From Glebionis coronaria (lineage: Eukaryota > Streptophyta > Magnoliopsida > Asterales > Asteraceae), in the NCBI GenBank assembly GCA_025667525.1, contig CM046875.1:206642271-206706270 (forward strand): DNA of 64,000 nucleotides, read 5' to 3'. A model generated the notes under the pieces. That model searched no databases, had not been told where the DNA came from, and worked only from the letters and a program-made list of their open reading frames with translations. Positions 31,339 to 44,054 of this stretch are shown piece after piece. Numbering within the stretch: the first letter of the stretch is position 1; each line of letters starts with the position of its first letter. A program made the position numbers and the translations under genes.

Positions 31339-33600
31339 CTCTCACATACTAAGCCATTGCCGTGCCCTCACGCAATGCTAGAATAAAGTATCTAAGCATC
31401 ACCAAAGTTCAAATTTATTAACCTTTATTGAAGAGTAAAAGACTTGCTACATACTACGATGATGTGTAAAGACATAATGTATGATTTTCATCACAAAAAG
31501 TGATTTTTTAGGGTCAAAGAATAGAAACAAGTAAATGTCCCTTAGAGTAAACTTCGTCATCCTTGATTGTCATACATTCCATGCTAAGTGCAAAAACAAG
31601 ATCATTGTTGGTACAAGTCACAATGCTAACACTACTCATACGTCCAAATTGTGTAATACTTTTTCTCCCCGCAATCCTAGTTATTATAAAAGGAAATGGG
31701 TTACTAGCATTTTTTATCTATTTGTCATGGATCACAAGTGATTCATATTGACTTATTTGAGTATTTATTAGTCCGAAAGCAAAGTAGCACGATTTGATCA
31801 ATAGTTAGCCGAAGGACAAAATCTTTTAAAACGGCTTCTCGTGTATCTCCTTAAGTTCATATCTTGGCATAACTCGTTTCACGATTTGAGACCTTTCTCG
31901 GACCGATATTTGGCATGTACTTCATACTTCAAATCTTGGGAAGACGTTCTTGAAATTATGGTCTTCTCTTCATATATTTGGAATTTCTTCACTTGACGTT
32001 TTTGAGAGATTCTTCATATAGGACCACGACTTCATCATTTTTCTTCAATCTTTACTTTCGATTTTGATATACAACGATCCGACTCCTTTTCGGACTTGGA
32101 TATATTTATCCTCATACCTTGTTAGGGTCTTTTTGGATAGACTTTCTCCATTCTTTAGGGGAGTAATAGCTTCTCGTCGTGTGTCTCGATCCTTCATATT
32201 GATTTAGGAATAATGATACTTCACATCATCTTTGGATCTTTAGCAAAAATAGAGCTCCTCATGCCTTGTTAGGGCCTTTTTGGATAATCGCCAATCTTCG
32301 CGTCCCGCTTCAATAAGTTATGCCTTGGCTATGAACTCTATTCAACCCCGAGCAACTTTTAAACGATCTTGCGCTAGAGGCTAAGTAACCTTTCAAATCG
32401 TACGACCTTACTTATTGCAATTATGATTTATTCCTAATGCATTGATCTTATGGGAAGAAAAAGCCACAATTAAAAACATATGAGTTTTTGAAAGAACACT
32501 TTCATGTTCTACGTTTAGCATGATCACTTGTCTAACTCTATCATTTCTCGTTCTTCACTATATAAAGACCTCTAATTAAAGAGACTCGTGAATACTTAGC
32601 CATGCAAGTCAAAATTAAGCCAAATTTGGATTAGCTTTCATTAAGACTATATCAAATCAAAGTTTTGGGTTTTCAAGCCACCTATAGGATCTTGCACTTT
32701 CTTGGACTTTTTCAAGTTTAGAGAATGCGTTTTAAAGTTCCCTTGATAAGTGACTTTCTAGAATCCTTTATAGGAACTTGCGAAAAGTTCTTGTTCTTAA
32801 CCCGAAAAAGTTAAGACTTTCGCGTTTTAAAGCTCCCTATATAAAAGTCTAGCAAAACTTGAATTGAGCGGGTTAAGGAATGTAAATGGCTCCAAATGCC
32901 CATCAAGTCAAAAATTAACTCTTATTCTACCCATCGGAAAATATACATTCGTGTCTTAAGAACACTTATGAAAACTAAGAAAATTTTTAAAATTTGGCCA
33001 TTTTTAGCCTTATTAGCAAAACAAAACATTGAAAGTTGGAAAGCGTGAGGGCGTAGCAAAGCAAGTACCTATTCACCCCCCATACTAAAAGTAAACATTG
33101 TCCTCAATGTTTCGAGTCTAAAGGTGGAGCACCCCCATACTAGAGACGAAGAGTCGAATGCTTAGGATCTAGCATGGAAAGGGTGATCAACAATATATCT
33201 AAAGCCGTTTATTAAGTATGCTAAAAGATAATTGCTAGAACAATAAAGGATATGTCATGGATTCATGAAAAACTTCTTCAAACGAACGATGGAGGCTCAC
33301 GTAAACGAACACGAGAGTCTTCAATCGTAGATGATGATGATGATCTAGATAACACAATCACAAACAACCACAAGACAACGAGTTGAAAGGGTACAAGTCC
33401 CCTTATTAGTGAATAGTGAGCATAAAGATAAGCATGGGATCTCCCCCACGAGGCACCTCGTTTTGATTACCGAGTCATGAGCTCGACTCGATCCCCTCAA
33501 AATGTGAACAATTTAGGGAAAATCATGGTATGGTCAATTTTTGATGGGGCTTACATGATAATCAAGGCCCAAAAAGCAACCGGTATTAAGGACTAAGTCC
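31339..33600 (-). other. Non-coding 3' internal part of element D
   Basis: 2.26 kb between the end of the gag-protease frame and the 3' LTR (minus-strand order). It contains a repeated block CTTGTTAGGGYCTTTTTGGAT at 32119 and 32269, and GTATGGGGG-type purine runs on the minus strand near 33080 and 33135 that could act as PPT-like sites. In an autonomous Athila element pol would lie here; no RT or integrase similarity was found. Confidence 0.65.
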
Positions 33601-36600
33601 TTAAATGGTGCAAAATACCGGGATCGAAGATGGCGTTTTCTTTTCATTGGAAAAATAAATTAACGCCACTTCAACATAAGCCATAAACTCAAAGAGTTTG
33701 AAGAAAAGAGATGAGAAGTAGAAGGGTGGGACAATTGGTAAGACAAACTTTTGAGCTACTCGAGGTAGACTCGCACCAAGCAAATAGAAAGATTTTCCAT
33801 TTATTGCATCGGTGGAAGACCGAGATTTCCCTTTACATGAAATTCCGGGATCAAATATCTCGTCCTCGGTGGACAAGGATGAGGGAACATAAGGGGCTTC
33901 CCCCATACTAAAACCACACAAAGCATCGTCAAAAGGAGTAGACGAGCTTGTAGCACTCAAAACACGTGGTGATGACGGAGTTAGATTTGTAGAAAAATCA
34001 ATTAAATCACATTTAAAATCTTTTCCTTTTTTATCTTTTGAACTCTCCTTATGAAAACCCTTTTTGATTATGTCGAAAATATTTGGTGTTTCTAAGACGA
34101 TGTTAGTCACACTAAAAATTCTCACATTTGTAAATCGTTTTGGTTTTGGTGGCGGCAAGTTCTCAAAACGTTTATCGACGAAGAAAACATCCCCATCGGG
34201 GTCTACATATTCATCATCCGAAAGATCTTCCGTAGAAACCAGCAACTTATCAATACTTTTCAAGAATGAATGTTCGAGGTGAGGCGAAGGGTTTTTCGAT
34301 TCAAGTATTGACGGTTTCTTCTTTGTAGGCTTTACACTCATAACCTCCACCGACGGAGGAAATGGTAAATTGTTTTTGGCGACATTCCCTAAAACTCTTG
34401 GTGAAGATTCTTTGCAAACGACATTGGTTGAATCACCATGGTTTAAAGTTGCAATAGAATATACATGAGAAAGATTGGAGTTTTGTGTTGCATTGATGAC
34501 AAGTTCTTCGTCATTGAAACGAAGGGTGATTTTTCGAGCATGAACATCGATAAGTGCTCTTGATGTATCCAAAAATGAACGACCCAAAATGAGAGGAACT
34601 TTTCGATCGATAGGAATGTCTACAACGATAAAGTCAACGGGATAGTAAAACTTTCCGACTTTAACGAAAACGTCCTCGGCTACTCCACATGCTAAAATCG
34701 TAGAATGATCGGCCATCTCGATAGACATGTTCGAAGGAGTAAGAGCCGGAAGCGAAAGCGATTCGAAAATCTCAAGAGGCATTAAATTAATACTAGCACC
34801 AAGATCGGCCAAGGCGTAGCATTCCTCCATATCTTGAATTGCACACGAAATCAAAAATTTACCGGGATCACCGACTTTTTGTGGTATGCGGCTAAGAAAA
34901 ACCGATGAACAACTAGACGATTGTTGTAACTTCTCTTTGTTGTTTAGCATACTTTTGAAGTTTGCGGCGAATCGAGGCATCATGATTAAAGCATCGGCAA
35001 AACTTATGTTAAAATGCATATCACGAAACATTTTCATAAATAGCTCAAATTGATAATTGTTCCATTCTTGTGCTTTCTCTTTGTTACGTCTCGAAGGGTA
35101 GGGTAAAGGTGGTGTGGGTTGGTCGTTAGGCAACGGCCTTGGAAACTCGGGTTCCACAATTGGTATTGGTTCAACCGTAGGTGTGGTATGAGCGGTACTT
35201 CGTGGGATTGTAATGTGCTCCTTTTCGACCATCACCTCGGGTTCTTTCTCGATTTCCTTCTCCGTAGAAGTACTTGGACGAGAGATTGGTTCCTTGAAAG
35301 TTTTACCACTTCGTGTAGTAATAACCTTCATTTCTCCCTTCGGGTTTGCAATGGTATCACTAGGAAGACCACCCGAGGAAGAGGGTTTACACATGATTGC
35401 TTCAAACATCTTAGCCATTCGGTCCTCAAATTTTGATTGCCTAGCATCCGCTTTTAATAACTCTTGCTTAATCTCATGTTGTCCTAATTCCATCTTTTGT
35501 TGATTTTGTTGAAGACGTTGGACATTTCCTTCCATTTTGTTTGCATGAGTTTTAAGTTCATTAGCAAGTTCATTTTTTAGCTCGTTTTTCAACTCGGACC
35601 TTAAGCTAATCATCTCACGTTGCATGTTATCAAATTTAGCATCATTTGCTTTAGTATAATCCAAAAATTCTCCTTGTAAATTTTAAGTGTGAGCATTTTG
35701 AAATCCTTGTGTAGTGTTTTGAAAATCATGGTTTTGGTTTTGATTAGAGATTTGTCCATTCCCACTTTGATAATTCCCCTTGTTGTAATTGCGTGTGTTG
35801 CCTTGGTAATTACCTTGGTTGTTGTTTCGATAATTGTTAACATTTTGGTTTGGTGGAGCTTGATTTGGGCGGGAACCTTGACCGTTTTGGTTGTAAGTTC
35901 CCGTTGCTACATAAGCACTCGAAGTGTTACCATCCGCGGTAATGCACTCGGAAAGATCATGAGCTCCACCACAAGATAAACAACTCTTAGCAACCGCTTT
36001 AACCGAAGCGGAATTGGAAGCTTCTTGAGCCTTCCAATGGGACATAAGATTAGCAAATCTATCAAAAAACCGATTTTCCTCATTAGCTTCATCATGTAAG
36101 GCATTAATGCTACGAGACGATTGTGACGAAGATGACGAACCCATATTGGCAACACCCGGTGTGTTACGAGGGTTATAAACCTTAGATCTATTTTCAATGA
36201 TTTGTAAAGCCTCATTTGTCGTCTTGCACAAAAAATTACCACCCGCGGCGGCGTTCAAATAATCTTGTTCATGATCATTAAGCCCATTATAAAAAGTATC
36301 CACTTGATGTAATTCCGTAAAATCATGGTGTGGACATTCATGTAACATCTCTTTAAAGCGTTCCCATGCCATTGAAAAACTTTCATTATTTCTTTGCACA
36401 AATCGTGAAATCTCATTTTTCAAGTGTGTTGTTTTAGATGGTGGAAAAAACTTGTTCACAAACTTAGAAACGAGATCGGCCCATGTCAAAATTGAATTTG
36501 GCGGTTCTTTCTCGAGCCAAATTTTTGCGGGTCCATCCAATGAGTATGGAAACAACATCATCTTAATGGCGTCATGTGGAACATCCTTAAATTTGCTAGT

Positions 36601-36927
36601 GGCGGTGAGACGGTTGAAATTCCTAATATGGTAATGCGGGTTGTCTTTCTCATGACCTCTAAACTTATTTGCTTGCAACATCGACATTAAACCCGTCTTA
36701 ATCTCGATATTCTCCGCAAGGATGGTGGGAATCACAATAGCCTCTCCAAAACCCTCGGTGGGTGCTTGTAGCAACTCCATCATAGTACGATTAGCCATTA
36801 CGACTTCTTGTTCTACAATAGGTTCAACAATTGGAGGATCTTCAACAATCAACGTCTCTTGATTGGCTTGCTTTTGAAGTCGTTTACGAGCTCGTTTTGC
36901 TTGATTACGAGTGATCATAAACTTCAC
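33601..36927 (-). pseudogene. gag-pro: gag-protease polyprotein of element D (one internal stop)
   Basis: A single minus-strand frame of about 1108 codons from ATG 36927, broken only by TAA at 35685-35683. The first 414 residues form a retrotransposon gag: P-A-K-I-W-L ... W-A-D-L-V-S-K-F-V-N-K-F-F-P-P-S-K-T then F-V-Q-R-N-N-E-S-F. An Asn/Gln/Gly-rich tail follows with a C-x2-C-x3-H type remnant. After the stop come a coiled coil, a Pro-rich linker and an aspartic protease domain (A-D-L-G-A-S-I-N-L-M-P, then I-L-G-R-S-F-L-D-T). D-L-G-A in place of D-S/T-G-A is, as I recall, normal for Athila. The C-terminal tail has a short hydrophobic stretch. Confidence 0.88.
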
Positions 36928-37647
36928 GAAGAATGGGAGGTGAGCAAAGAAGATTCTTTTTGGGTGTTTTGTGAATTTTAATTTTTTTTTTTGTGTTTTT
37001 GATGATATTTAATTTTTTGGATTTTGGTGTATCTTTGTAGACAATAATCTACAAAATCTCTCCTCGAATCAAACTCTTGATTAAAGAAGCCTCAAAGGAA
37101 TGAAAACGATCACGTGGAGTGAACGTCTTCCAATGACTTTAGAACTTTGGTGAAAACCAAATTGTTCAAGAGGTTTTAATCACAAAGAAAACCAAGCAAA
37201 TATATTATACGTAATAATACTTTGGGCGGCAAAACCCTCGATTAGCCTTCAATCTCAAAATACTCACAAGCAAGCGGGGAAACGAGGCGGCGCGAAGCAC
37301 TTAAGAGCCTTTTTCCTTAGGGTATATTTTATAATACCCGCCTTATACCCACCTTATAGTTTGTATCTTTCAAAATCGAGCTTCACGAAAGTATTTATCT
37401 ATTTTTGCCTTTTTCTTTTTGTTTGAGATTCGAATACAATAACTAGGAGATCAAATCCCAATTAAGGTTGTGTTTTCACACTTTTGAAGATATTGTATAT
37501 TGATTGTGATACTTAATACAATATAGTAATAATATTTGTACAAGAAAAAACCAAGAAAACCGATAATACGTATTAGTAGAGTTCTACTAATACAAATACT
37601 ATTTGGTTAATATTAAAAACAACAATGCAAATTAATCACGACACACC
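36928..37647 (-). other. 5' leader of element D
   Basis: About 720 bp between the PBS and the gag ATG on the minus strand, AT-rich, no ORF. It includes a T-rich tract near 36975-37010. Confidence 0.7.
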
Positions 37648-37665
37648 TCCCCGGCAGCGGCGCCA
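37648..37665 (-). other. Primer binding site of element D (tRNA-Asp type)
   Basis: The minus strand reads TGGCGCCGCTGCCGGGGA, three bases from the LTR end. This TGGCGCCG-T/C-TGCCGGGGA site is characteristic of Athila/Tat gypsy elements. Confidence 0.92.
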
Positions 37666-37668
37666 AAG

Positions 37669-40600
37669 TGATTGTGGTAAAATACACCTTTTAGGAAAAA
37701 GGCGTAAAAGCGGTAAGTATCGAGTGAGGATTTAGGAAAATCAACACTAATGACCCTAATGGATTCCAAGTTCGTTTCCCAAGGAGGTATATGTGTGTGA
37801 AAAACTTGTCAAAAGTTTGTGATTAATGATTGGTTTAGAACGGGATTAGAAGAGAAAATGACGAAGACGTAAAAATAAAAATTAACACAAAATCACTACT
37901 AGAAAGTTAAAACGTAGAAGCTTAAAAACCACAAAAATAAAAATAATTTCTAAAAATTACCAAAAATTCACCAAAAATCAAAAATAATAAAGTAAGAGTT
38001 TACCAATGATCAAAACTTTTTCAAACCTTTTAAATAATTAAATATTCAATTTTTAAATGCTAATTAAAGCCCTAAAAATCAAATAAATTATCAAAAAGCC
38101 CAAATAAAGATTTTTCAATTGATAAACCTCTAAAATGACCTAAAATGATTAAAAACTATTTTTAGAAATTTTAAAACTAATAAAAACTATTTAAAATGAT
38201 TTAAAAACTATTAAAACTTAAAATAATTATAAAAATTAATCTATAAGAGAGAAAATTATTCTAAAAGTTTCTAAATTCCTATTTTAATGTATTTAACCTA
38301 AGAAAAATGTAAAAAGTTGGAGAAAGTGAAATTTTAAAAATAATAATAAAATAATAATAAAATAATATTAAAAATCCAAAAATTATAAAAACTTGCAAAC
38401 TAGTTTATTTTAACCTAAATAATCAGAAAATCAAAGTGAAATTACCAAAATACCCCTAATGGACCCTCAAATGGGCCAAATCCAAAAACAGTCAACCTAA
38501 ATGGGCTTTTGGGCCCAAAAAGTCAAACTTGGCCCAATTGACTTGGAAAAGCCCTATCTGACTTAAAATTCAATTCTAAGAACAAAACTCTAAAGGCCCA
38601 AAAGCTGAAAATGTGCTTATCACAGCTTATTGAACACAAAGCTTATTCTTATTGGGCTTTTCAGCCCATTAAGCCATAAGCTAATGCCATAAGCTCTAAT
38701 TTGACACACAACCCTCTTTTAGGATGCTTAAGAGATCTGTCAAAAGAAATTTCCAATAAGCTCACTCAATAAGCCAGAAAATAGAAAAGAAAAAATTCAC
38801 AAAACGACAAAATAGTCGGGTTTGAGAAATAAGGCACCTCAGAAGCTCTAGTTTGTTGCAAAAGCTCACAAATAGCTTAACTAAGAATAATCAATCAAGA
38901 AAATCACAAAAAGCCAAGTAGAATAAGCTGTAGGAGCAAATAAGCTGGCTGAAAAAGCCAAATAAGCTAGTTTTCTAGCAAAAGCTTAACCAAAAGACTT
39001 GTAAACTTCCAGACTTGATATTAAGCTGAGAAAAATGATTTCTATTACCAAAGATAAGTTGTTACATGTATCAATAAGCAAAACAGATTCAAATAAGCTT
39101 GAAACCAAGTTTGACCAAAAGTCAAACGCTGATAAGTTATAATCAAACGCTGACAGGAACAAAGTAGGCGTTGATAGACTTAATGAAGTGTAAGGACTCG
39201 TTTTTCACCCTGCTGGTCAAGGTTTGAGTGCAAACCTTGTGAATCAAGGCTTACCAGTTGGGTAAACTTGATGTGTTTTGGCACAAATAAGCCAATAAGC
39301 CAGTGGGCTTATAAGCTATGAACAAAGCAATCCAAATAACCAAATATTCTCACAAGCATCATACAAATAAGATCCAAGCAACAATACAACAATCCTAATG
39401 CTAGAAATCACAATGCAACACCAAATGAGGTGGTCACTTTGCTGATGCAAATGACCACTTCAGCAGACTTTGATAAGCTATAAAAACCACAATAAGCCAC
39501 CAAATTCAATAAGCAGATAAACAATAGATAGCTTATCACCCAAACTATTCCCAAACCAAATTTCAGACCTTAGATCCAACTAACAAAGAAGTTATTGGAT
39601 CTGATGTGTTTGACCAAATTCAAAACCACTTTTATCAGATTTTTGCAAAACTTAGAATCCCTTTTCCAAACTTTCAGAAAGTAAACCAATGGCTAAAACT
39701 TGTGTATTAGGACTTGTTTAGACCACCCAAACCCTAAGAACCAAGGGCACAAGGCCACAAGGCCTTATGAACCAGTAATCCCAAACAACCCTTAATTAAC
39801 CACTTTTCAAACAAACTTCTGATTTTTACACACAACCTGTTTATTTTAATGATCAAAAAGCTATACTATGTGACAACTAACAGAAACCAACCAATAAATA
39901 CAAAGCACAAACACAAGAACACCAAATCATATACCAAAGTACAAAATAAGCAGAAACATGAAATTTTTAGGGGAATCTTAACAAGGGTTTATACCTGCCT
40001 TCCACAACTTCCTAGGAAGGCCAGCTATGCTCCTTGGACCTTGTTCAACAACTAGAACAAGACCAAGGTTCTTCAACAAAGGTGATGCAACACTACCTTG
40101 GTTGATGGTTCAAAGTAGAACCTCAAGGACTTGATGTCTTCAACACAAGCAGCAAACAACTCAACCAAGGGCTCTAATCCCTTCACAAGCTTGGTGTCAA
40201 CAAGCTTGTAAGAGCTTATAGCTAATGGTCAAGGGTTAGTACACAAAATAACCAAAACAGAACCTAGGATTTCAAGGTTTTCAGACCTTAAAAACCTTAT
40301 GAAACAAGACGTGCCTTAACCACAAGATTAAGGTAGGCCTTCACAATCAAATGGAACTCAGAATTAGGCTACTCAAACACCAAACTTTTAACTAAATCAA
40401 AAAGAGATTTCAAATTTCAAAAATTCAAATTTTATTTAACTTAAAAAGGAATTACAAAGATTAATAGCCTAAAACTGGAACAAAGGGACTCTCACATGTT
40501 AAGGTCTCCTTTTATAGGCAAATGCCTGGCTAAACACTATTCATTAACCCTAGAAGTGATTTCTCTAAAATGCCCTTGGTCTTCTAGACGTTTTCTTGAT

Positions 40601-41575
40601 GTGAGCTGTCCAAAATGCATCAAAACCGTTTAAAATAGCTTTGTGATGAAGCAATGAGTGTCAGCTGTTGATCTTGACACGTGGCTAAGCTTGGAGCCCA
40701 AGTTGTGTTTTGATTGGTGGACGGGTTTGAATGGTGGGGCCTATTGGTGAGTGGAGATGAGGGTTTTGTGTGTGGGATGTGATTCTGCATGTGTGAATCA
40801 CACGTGGGTGTGGGTAATTTTGATTTACCCTTTGTTTTAAGTGATGGTAAAACTGGGTGGATGAAGGTGAATAGTAAGTTGTTTGATCCGTTTTTGTAGG
40901 AGTGTTATGTTGTTTGGCGCAATATTGTGTTTAAATGTTTCATTTGCACAACATTAGCCCTTCCTTTTCCTTTCTCTTGTCTTTTGTGTTTAAAACCCAT
41001 TAGCGTCCCAAACCTTTGTATCAACGTTTCATAACTTGTCATTTTTGGCACAAACTTTCCAAAAAGGGTTTCAAGGGTTAATTTTGGACTTTTTTGCATA
41101 TTTGAAGGACTGATCTTGGAAAATGTTGATCTTCAAAGGTCTTCATTGTATCTTTGACTTCATGAGGGACCATTGTTGGTAATTTTGATTTGTTGAGGGA
41201 CTAATCTTGCCAATTCTTCAAAGTTGAGGGACCTTTTGTGTAATTTTGACAAACTTAAGGGACCAAACTTGTAATTATGAATATACAAGGGTTTTAAGTG
41301 TCAATTCTTCAATAAATGAGGATCAATCTTGTTTGTCTTCAAGTCTTCAAGGGTATTTGTTTGAGAATTCCATGATTAGGGCCCGGTTCTTTGTACGGCT
41401 TCGTTTCTCGTGTCCGTTTTTCCTTGTAACTTGTGATCTTTTGTCTTTTTCACGATATCCATACCTAAAATACACAAGTAAACAAACACAAGCATATATA
41501 TGGTATTTTTATGACATTTTATGCATTAAAAGCCCGAAAAGAACGACGAGATCATGTATAAATGCCATCTCATCA
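37669..41575 (-). repeat. 5' LTR of element D (right copy, 3907 bp)
   Basis: Nearly identical to 27423-31338. The visible difference is a ~13-bp deletion near 38390 plus scattered substitutions, which suggests recent insertion. Confidence 0.93.
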
Positions 41576-41580
41576 AAGGC

Positions 41581-41944
41581 TGAATACATCGCCATGTCCG
41601 GTTGTTGTGCTCAAGTCCTTTGGATGAGATCACAATTAACTAACTACGGTTTGGGATTCAACAAAATCCCGATGTGTTGTGACAACAAGAGCGCCATTGC
41701 CCTTTGCTGCAACTATGTTCAACACTCCCGGGCCAAGCACATAGACATTCGCTACCATTTCATTAAAGAGCAGGTGGAGAACGGAGTGATCGAGCTGTAT
41801 TTTGTCACCACTGAGTATCAGCTGGCAGATATGTTCACCAAAGCCTTAGATCGAGGACGAATAGAGTTTTTGATCGACAAGCTTGGCATGAAATCATTCA
41901 CTGCAGCAACTCTCAAAGAATTGGCAGAAGAATCAGCTGAATAG
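41581..41944 (+). pseudogene. pol: RNase H C-terminal part of copia body C
   Basis: Continues the RNase H frame cut at 27422: [15 protein letters not shown], then [22 protein letters not shown] and the [10 protein letters not shown] terminus. Stop TAG at 41942. The upstream open stretch to 41246 belongs to the D LTR and is coincidental. Confidence 0.92.
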
Positions 41945-42129
41945 TGGTGGTAAACTATTCAGGCGTATCCTTTGTTCGTGATCATGTATATTATCGTATA
42001 TAAATAAACCACAAAAAGAAAAATACAAAAATATAAAACCAAGAAAAACCATAAAAAATATAAAACTTACAAAAATCATAAAAATTATAAAATCAAGAAA
42101 AACAAAAAATATTTTTCGTTTTTTAAATC

Positions 42130-42366
42130 GGGCATGTCTTTTAGTACGGTAATATTTACGGCTTTAGAAATGTCGATCAATATTGACACGGCGCCATAAA
42201 TAGAGTCCGTATAAAAGTTATACATTTTTAAAACATGCCCATTATGGCTTGTAGTTATTTCAGACTGCAACCCGGTTTTCATATTAAAGTCACGTATTTC
42301 CTTGGAAAACGTTGGCTCACAACGGGAATTAATTTTCTCGGGCATGATTTACAAGCCAAATCATGC
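42130..42366 (+). other. Hairpin cluster S2-S4 plus one array-like unit, copy in body C
   Basis: S2 arms GGGCATGT (42130-42137) and ACATGCCC (42233-42240). S3 is TTGTAGT/ACTGCAA (one G-U pair). S4 is degraded. At 42342-42366 a GCATGATTT/AAATCATGC hairpin follows TTTTCTCGG, resembling h3-h4 of the array in body A. Confidence 0.68.
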
Positions 42367-42807
42367 AAAGGGATTTTACTTTACAACTTGGTCTAACACG
42401 AGTTAGTGTACGTCTCAGTGCATTATTTGTCTAAATAAGAGAAATCTTATTGCCACCACGAATCAATCTTTTCAAGACATTAATTGGAAATGTTTTCATC
42501 AATATTTGACTCTTTAAACAATGACTACAACTCTTTAAATAGAAAACGGGTCATCTTTTAAGGGGGAGAAAATATTAAATCATCTTCGTCATCAAAACGA
42601 TTTTCAAAAGTGTTTGTGGAAAATTAATTGGCTAAATGGTTTATGAGTGGTATTGCTTTAGAATACGACTTATGCTCGTTCAATGTGATAGGAATTGCTT
42701 TAAGATCTTGGAGATTTGCTAATAGGTTGCGATGATTAAGTTGTGTGAAGGTTAATCATTCAATCCATTTCAATCCGTTTCATTCGATCAAAAAGGGTGC
42801 GTTTATA

Positions 42808-43637
42808 AGTTCCGGATGAACAAGGATTATGAACTTCCGGATGAACTTCTGAATGAAGGAAGTTCCGGATGAACTTCCGAATGAAGGAAGTTCCGGATGA
42901 ACTTCCGAATGAAGGAAGTTCCGGATGAACTTCCGAATGAAGGAAGTTCCGAATGAACTTCCGAATGAAAGAAGTTCCGAATGAACTTCCGAATGAAAGA
43001 AGTTCCGAGTGAACTTCCGAATGAAGAAGTTCCGAGTGAACTTCCGAATGAAGAAGTTCCGAGTGAACTTCCGAATGAAGAAGTTCCGGGTGAACTTCCG
43101 AATGAAGAAGTTCCGGGTGAACTTCCGAATGAAGAAGTTCCGAATGAACTTCCGAATGAAGAAGTTCCGAGTGAACTTCCGAATGAAGAAGTTCCGAATG
43201 AAGAAGTTCCGAATGAACTTCCGAATGAAGAAGTTCCGGATGAACTTCCGAATGAAGAAGTTCCGGACGAACTTCCGAATGAAGAGTTCCGAATGAAGAG
43301 TTCCGAACGAACTTCCGAATGAAGAGTTCCGAATGAAGAGTTCCAAACGAACTTCCGAATGAAGAGTTCCGAATGAAGGACTTCCGAATGAAGAGTTCCG
43401 AATAAAGGACTTCCGAATGAAGAGTTCCGAATGAAGGACTTCCGAATGAAGACTTCCTGATGAAGAGTTCCGAATGAAGGACTTCAGGATGAAGGACTTC
43501 CGAATGAAGACTTCCGGATGAAGAGTTCCGAATGAAGGACTTCAGGATGAAGAGTTCCGACTGAAGGACTTCAGGATGAAGAGTTCCAAGGACTTCCGGA
43601 TGAAGAGTTCCGAATGAAGGACTTCCGGATGAAGAGT
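42808..43637 (+). repeat. 830-bp tandem array of GAAGTTCCGNATGAACTTCCGAATGAA-type units
   Basis: About 27-bp units alternate GAAGTTCCG and GAACTTCCG, which are inverted complements. The second half (from about 43265) shortens to GAATGAAGAGTTCC / GAATGAAGGACTTCC units. Long ORFs on both strands here follow from the period and are not genes. Confidence 0.93.
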
Positions 43638-43764
43638 TGTTGGATTGATAGTTGTTTGCCTATTATACTTACTTGTTGAAATGTGTTATGCTTAGAAGTC
43701 ATAATGATACATATCTATATATTTTTGTGCATCAACCTTTTATGTCTTATCTTAAGCAGATACG

Positions 43765-43941
43765 ATGACTAATCCAACAGTACAAGCACTCCAAGATTCT
43801 AGAGCAGCCGCAATTGCCGAAGCAAGAACCCTTGAACGAAGTGTGATGAGGAGCTTAGAGAGATTCGTTGGTGGAAGACCATCTAATGGGTCGTACATTT
43901 CAGGTCCACTTTATATTGGTTTTTTAATTGTGAATATGTAA
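43765..43941 (+). CDS. Hypothetical small ORF (58 aa) in the 3' domain
   Basis: ATG 43765 to TAA 43939-43941. The residues read M-T-N-P-T-V-Q-A-L-Q-D-S-R-A-A-A-I-A-E-A-R-like, then R-S-V-M-R-S-L-E-R-F, i.e. an Ala/Glu/Arg-rich amphipathic helix. The composition is unlike the flanking AT-rich DNA. A pyrimidine-rich stretch ending AAGCAG precedes it, like a splice acceptor. I do not recognise a family. It may be a captured exon, a remnant of an element protein, or chance. Confidence 0.3.
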   Translation: MTNPTVQALQDSRAAAIAEARTLERSVMRSLERFVGGRPSNGSYISGPLYIGFLIVNM

Positions 43942-43971
43942 ATTTATGAATATTGTGCTTTTACGGCTTGA

Positions 43972-44054
43972 TGTAGTGTTAAGGTATGATAATTTTTCAA
44001 GAATTTCTCACGAGATTCTAAATCTTTCAAAATATATCATACTAAAGCACTACA
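43972..44054 (+). other. Two-helix stem-loop S1, copy in body C
   Basis: Outer helix TGTAGTG/CACTACA (43972-43978, 44048-44054), inner helix GTATGATA/TATCATAC (43984-43991, 44035-44042), apical AGAAT/ATTCT. The loop shares ATTTTTCAAGAATTTCTCA and TTCTAAATCTTTCAAAAT with 10608-10691, but all arms differ. Confidence 0.78.

Larger units (their letters stand above)
27423..41575 (-). mobile_element. Athila-like Ty3/gypsy element D, gag-protease only, 3.9-kb LTRs
   Basis: LTRs 27423-31338 (3916 bp) and 37669-41575 (3907 bp) are nearly identical. The internal region is 6330 bp. On the minus strand the order is LTR, PBS (37665-37648), leader, gag-protease (36927-33601), long non-coding 3' part, LTR. 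No RT, RNase H or integrase motif was seen, so it depends on a partner element. The PBS type and D-L-G-A-S protease motif point to the Athila clade. Confidence 0.9.

Noticed and set aside
31009..31386. 125-codon ORF at the end of the D LTR
   Set aside because: It crosses the LTR/internal border. In the other LTR the same start runs into RNase H of body C by chance. No domain.
42780..43346. Long ORFs on both strands across the TTCCG array, with regular repeat proteins
   Set aside because: The ~27-bp period is a multiple of three and lacks stops, so open frames arise on both strands. No start context or homology supports a protein.
42808..43637. Heat-shock element array (nGAAnnTTCn)
   Set aside because: GAA and TTC are mostly separated by one base, not two, so the canonical spacing fails in nearly all units.
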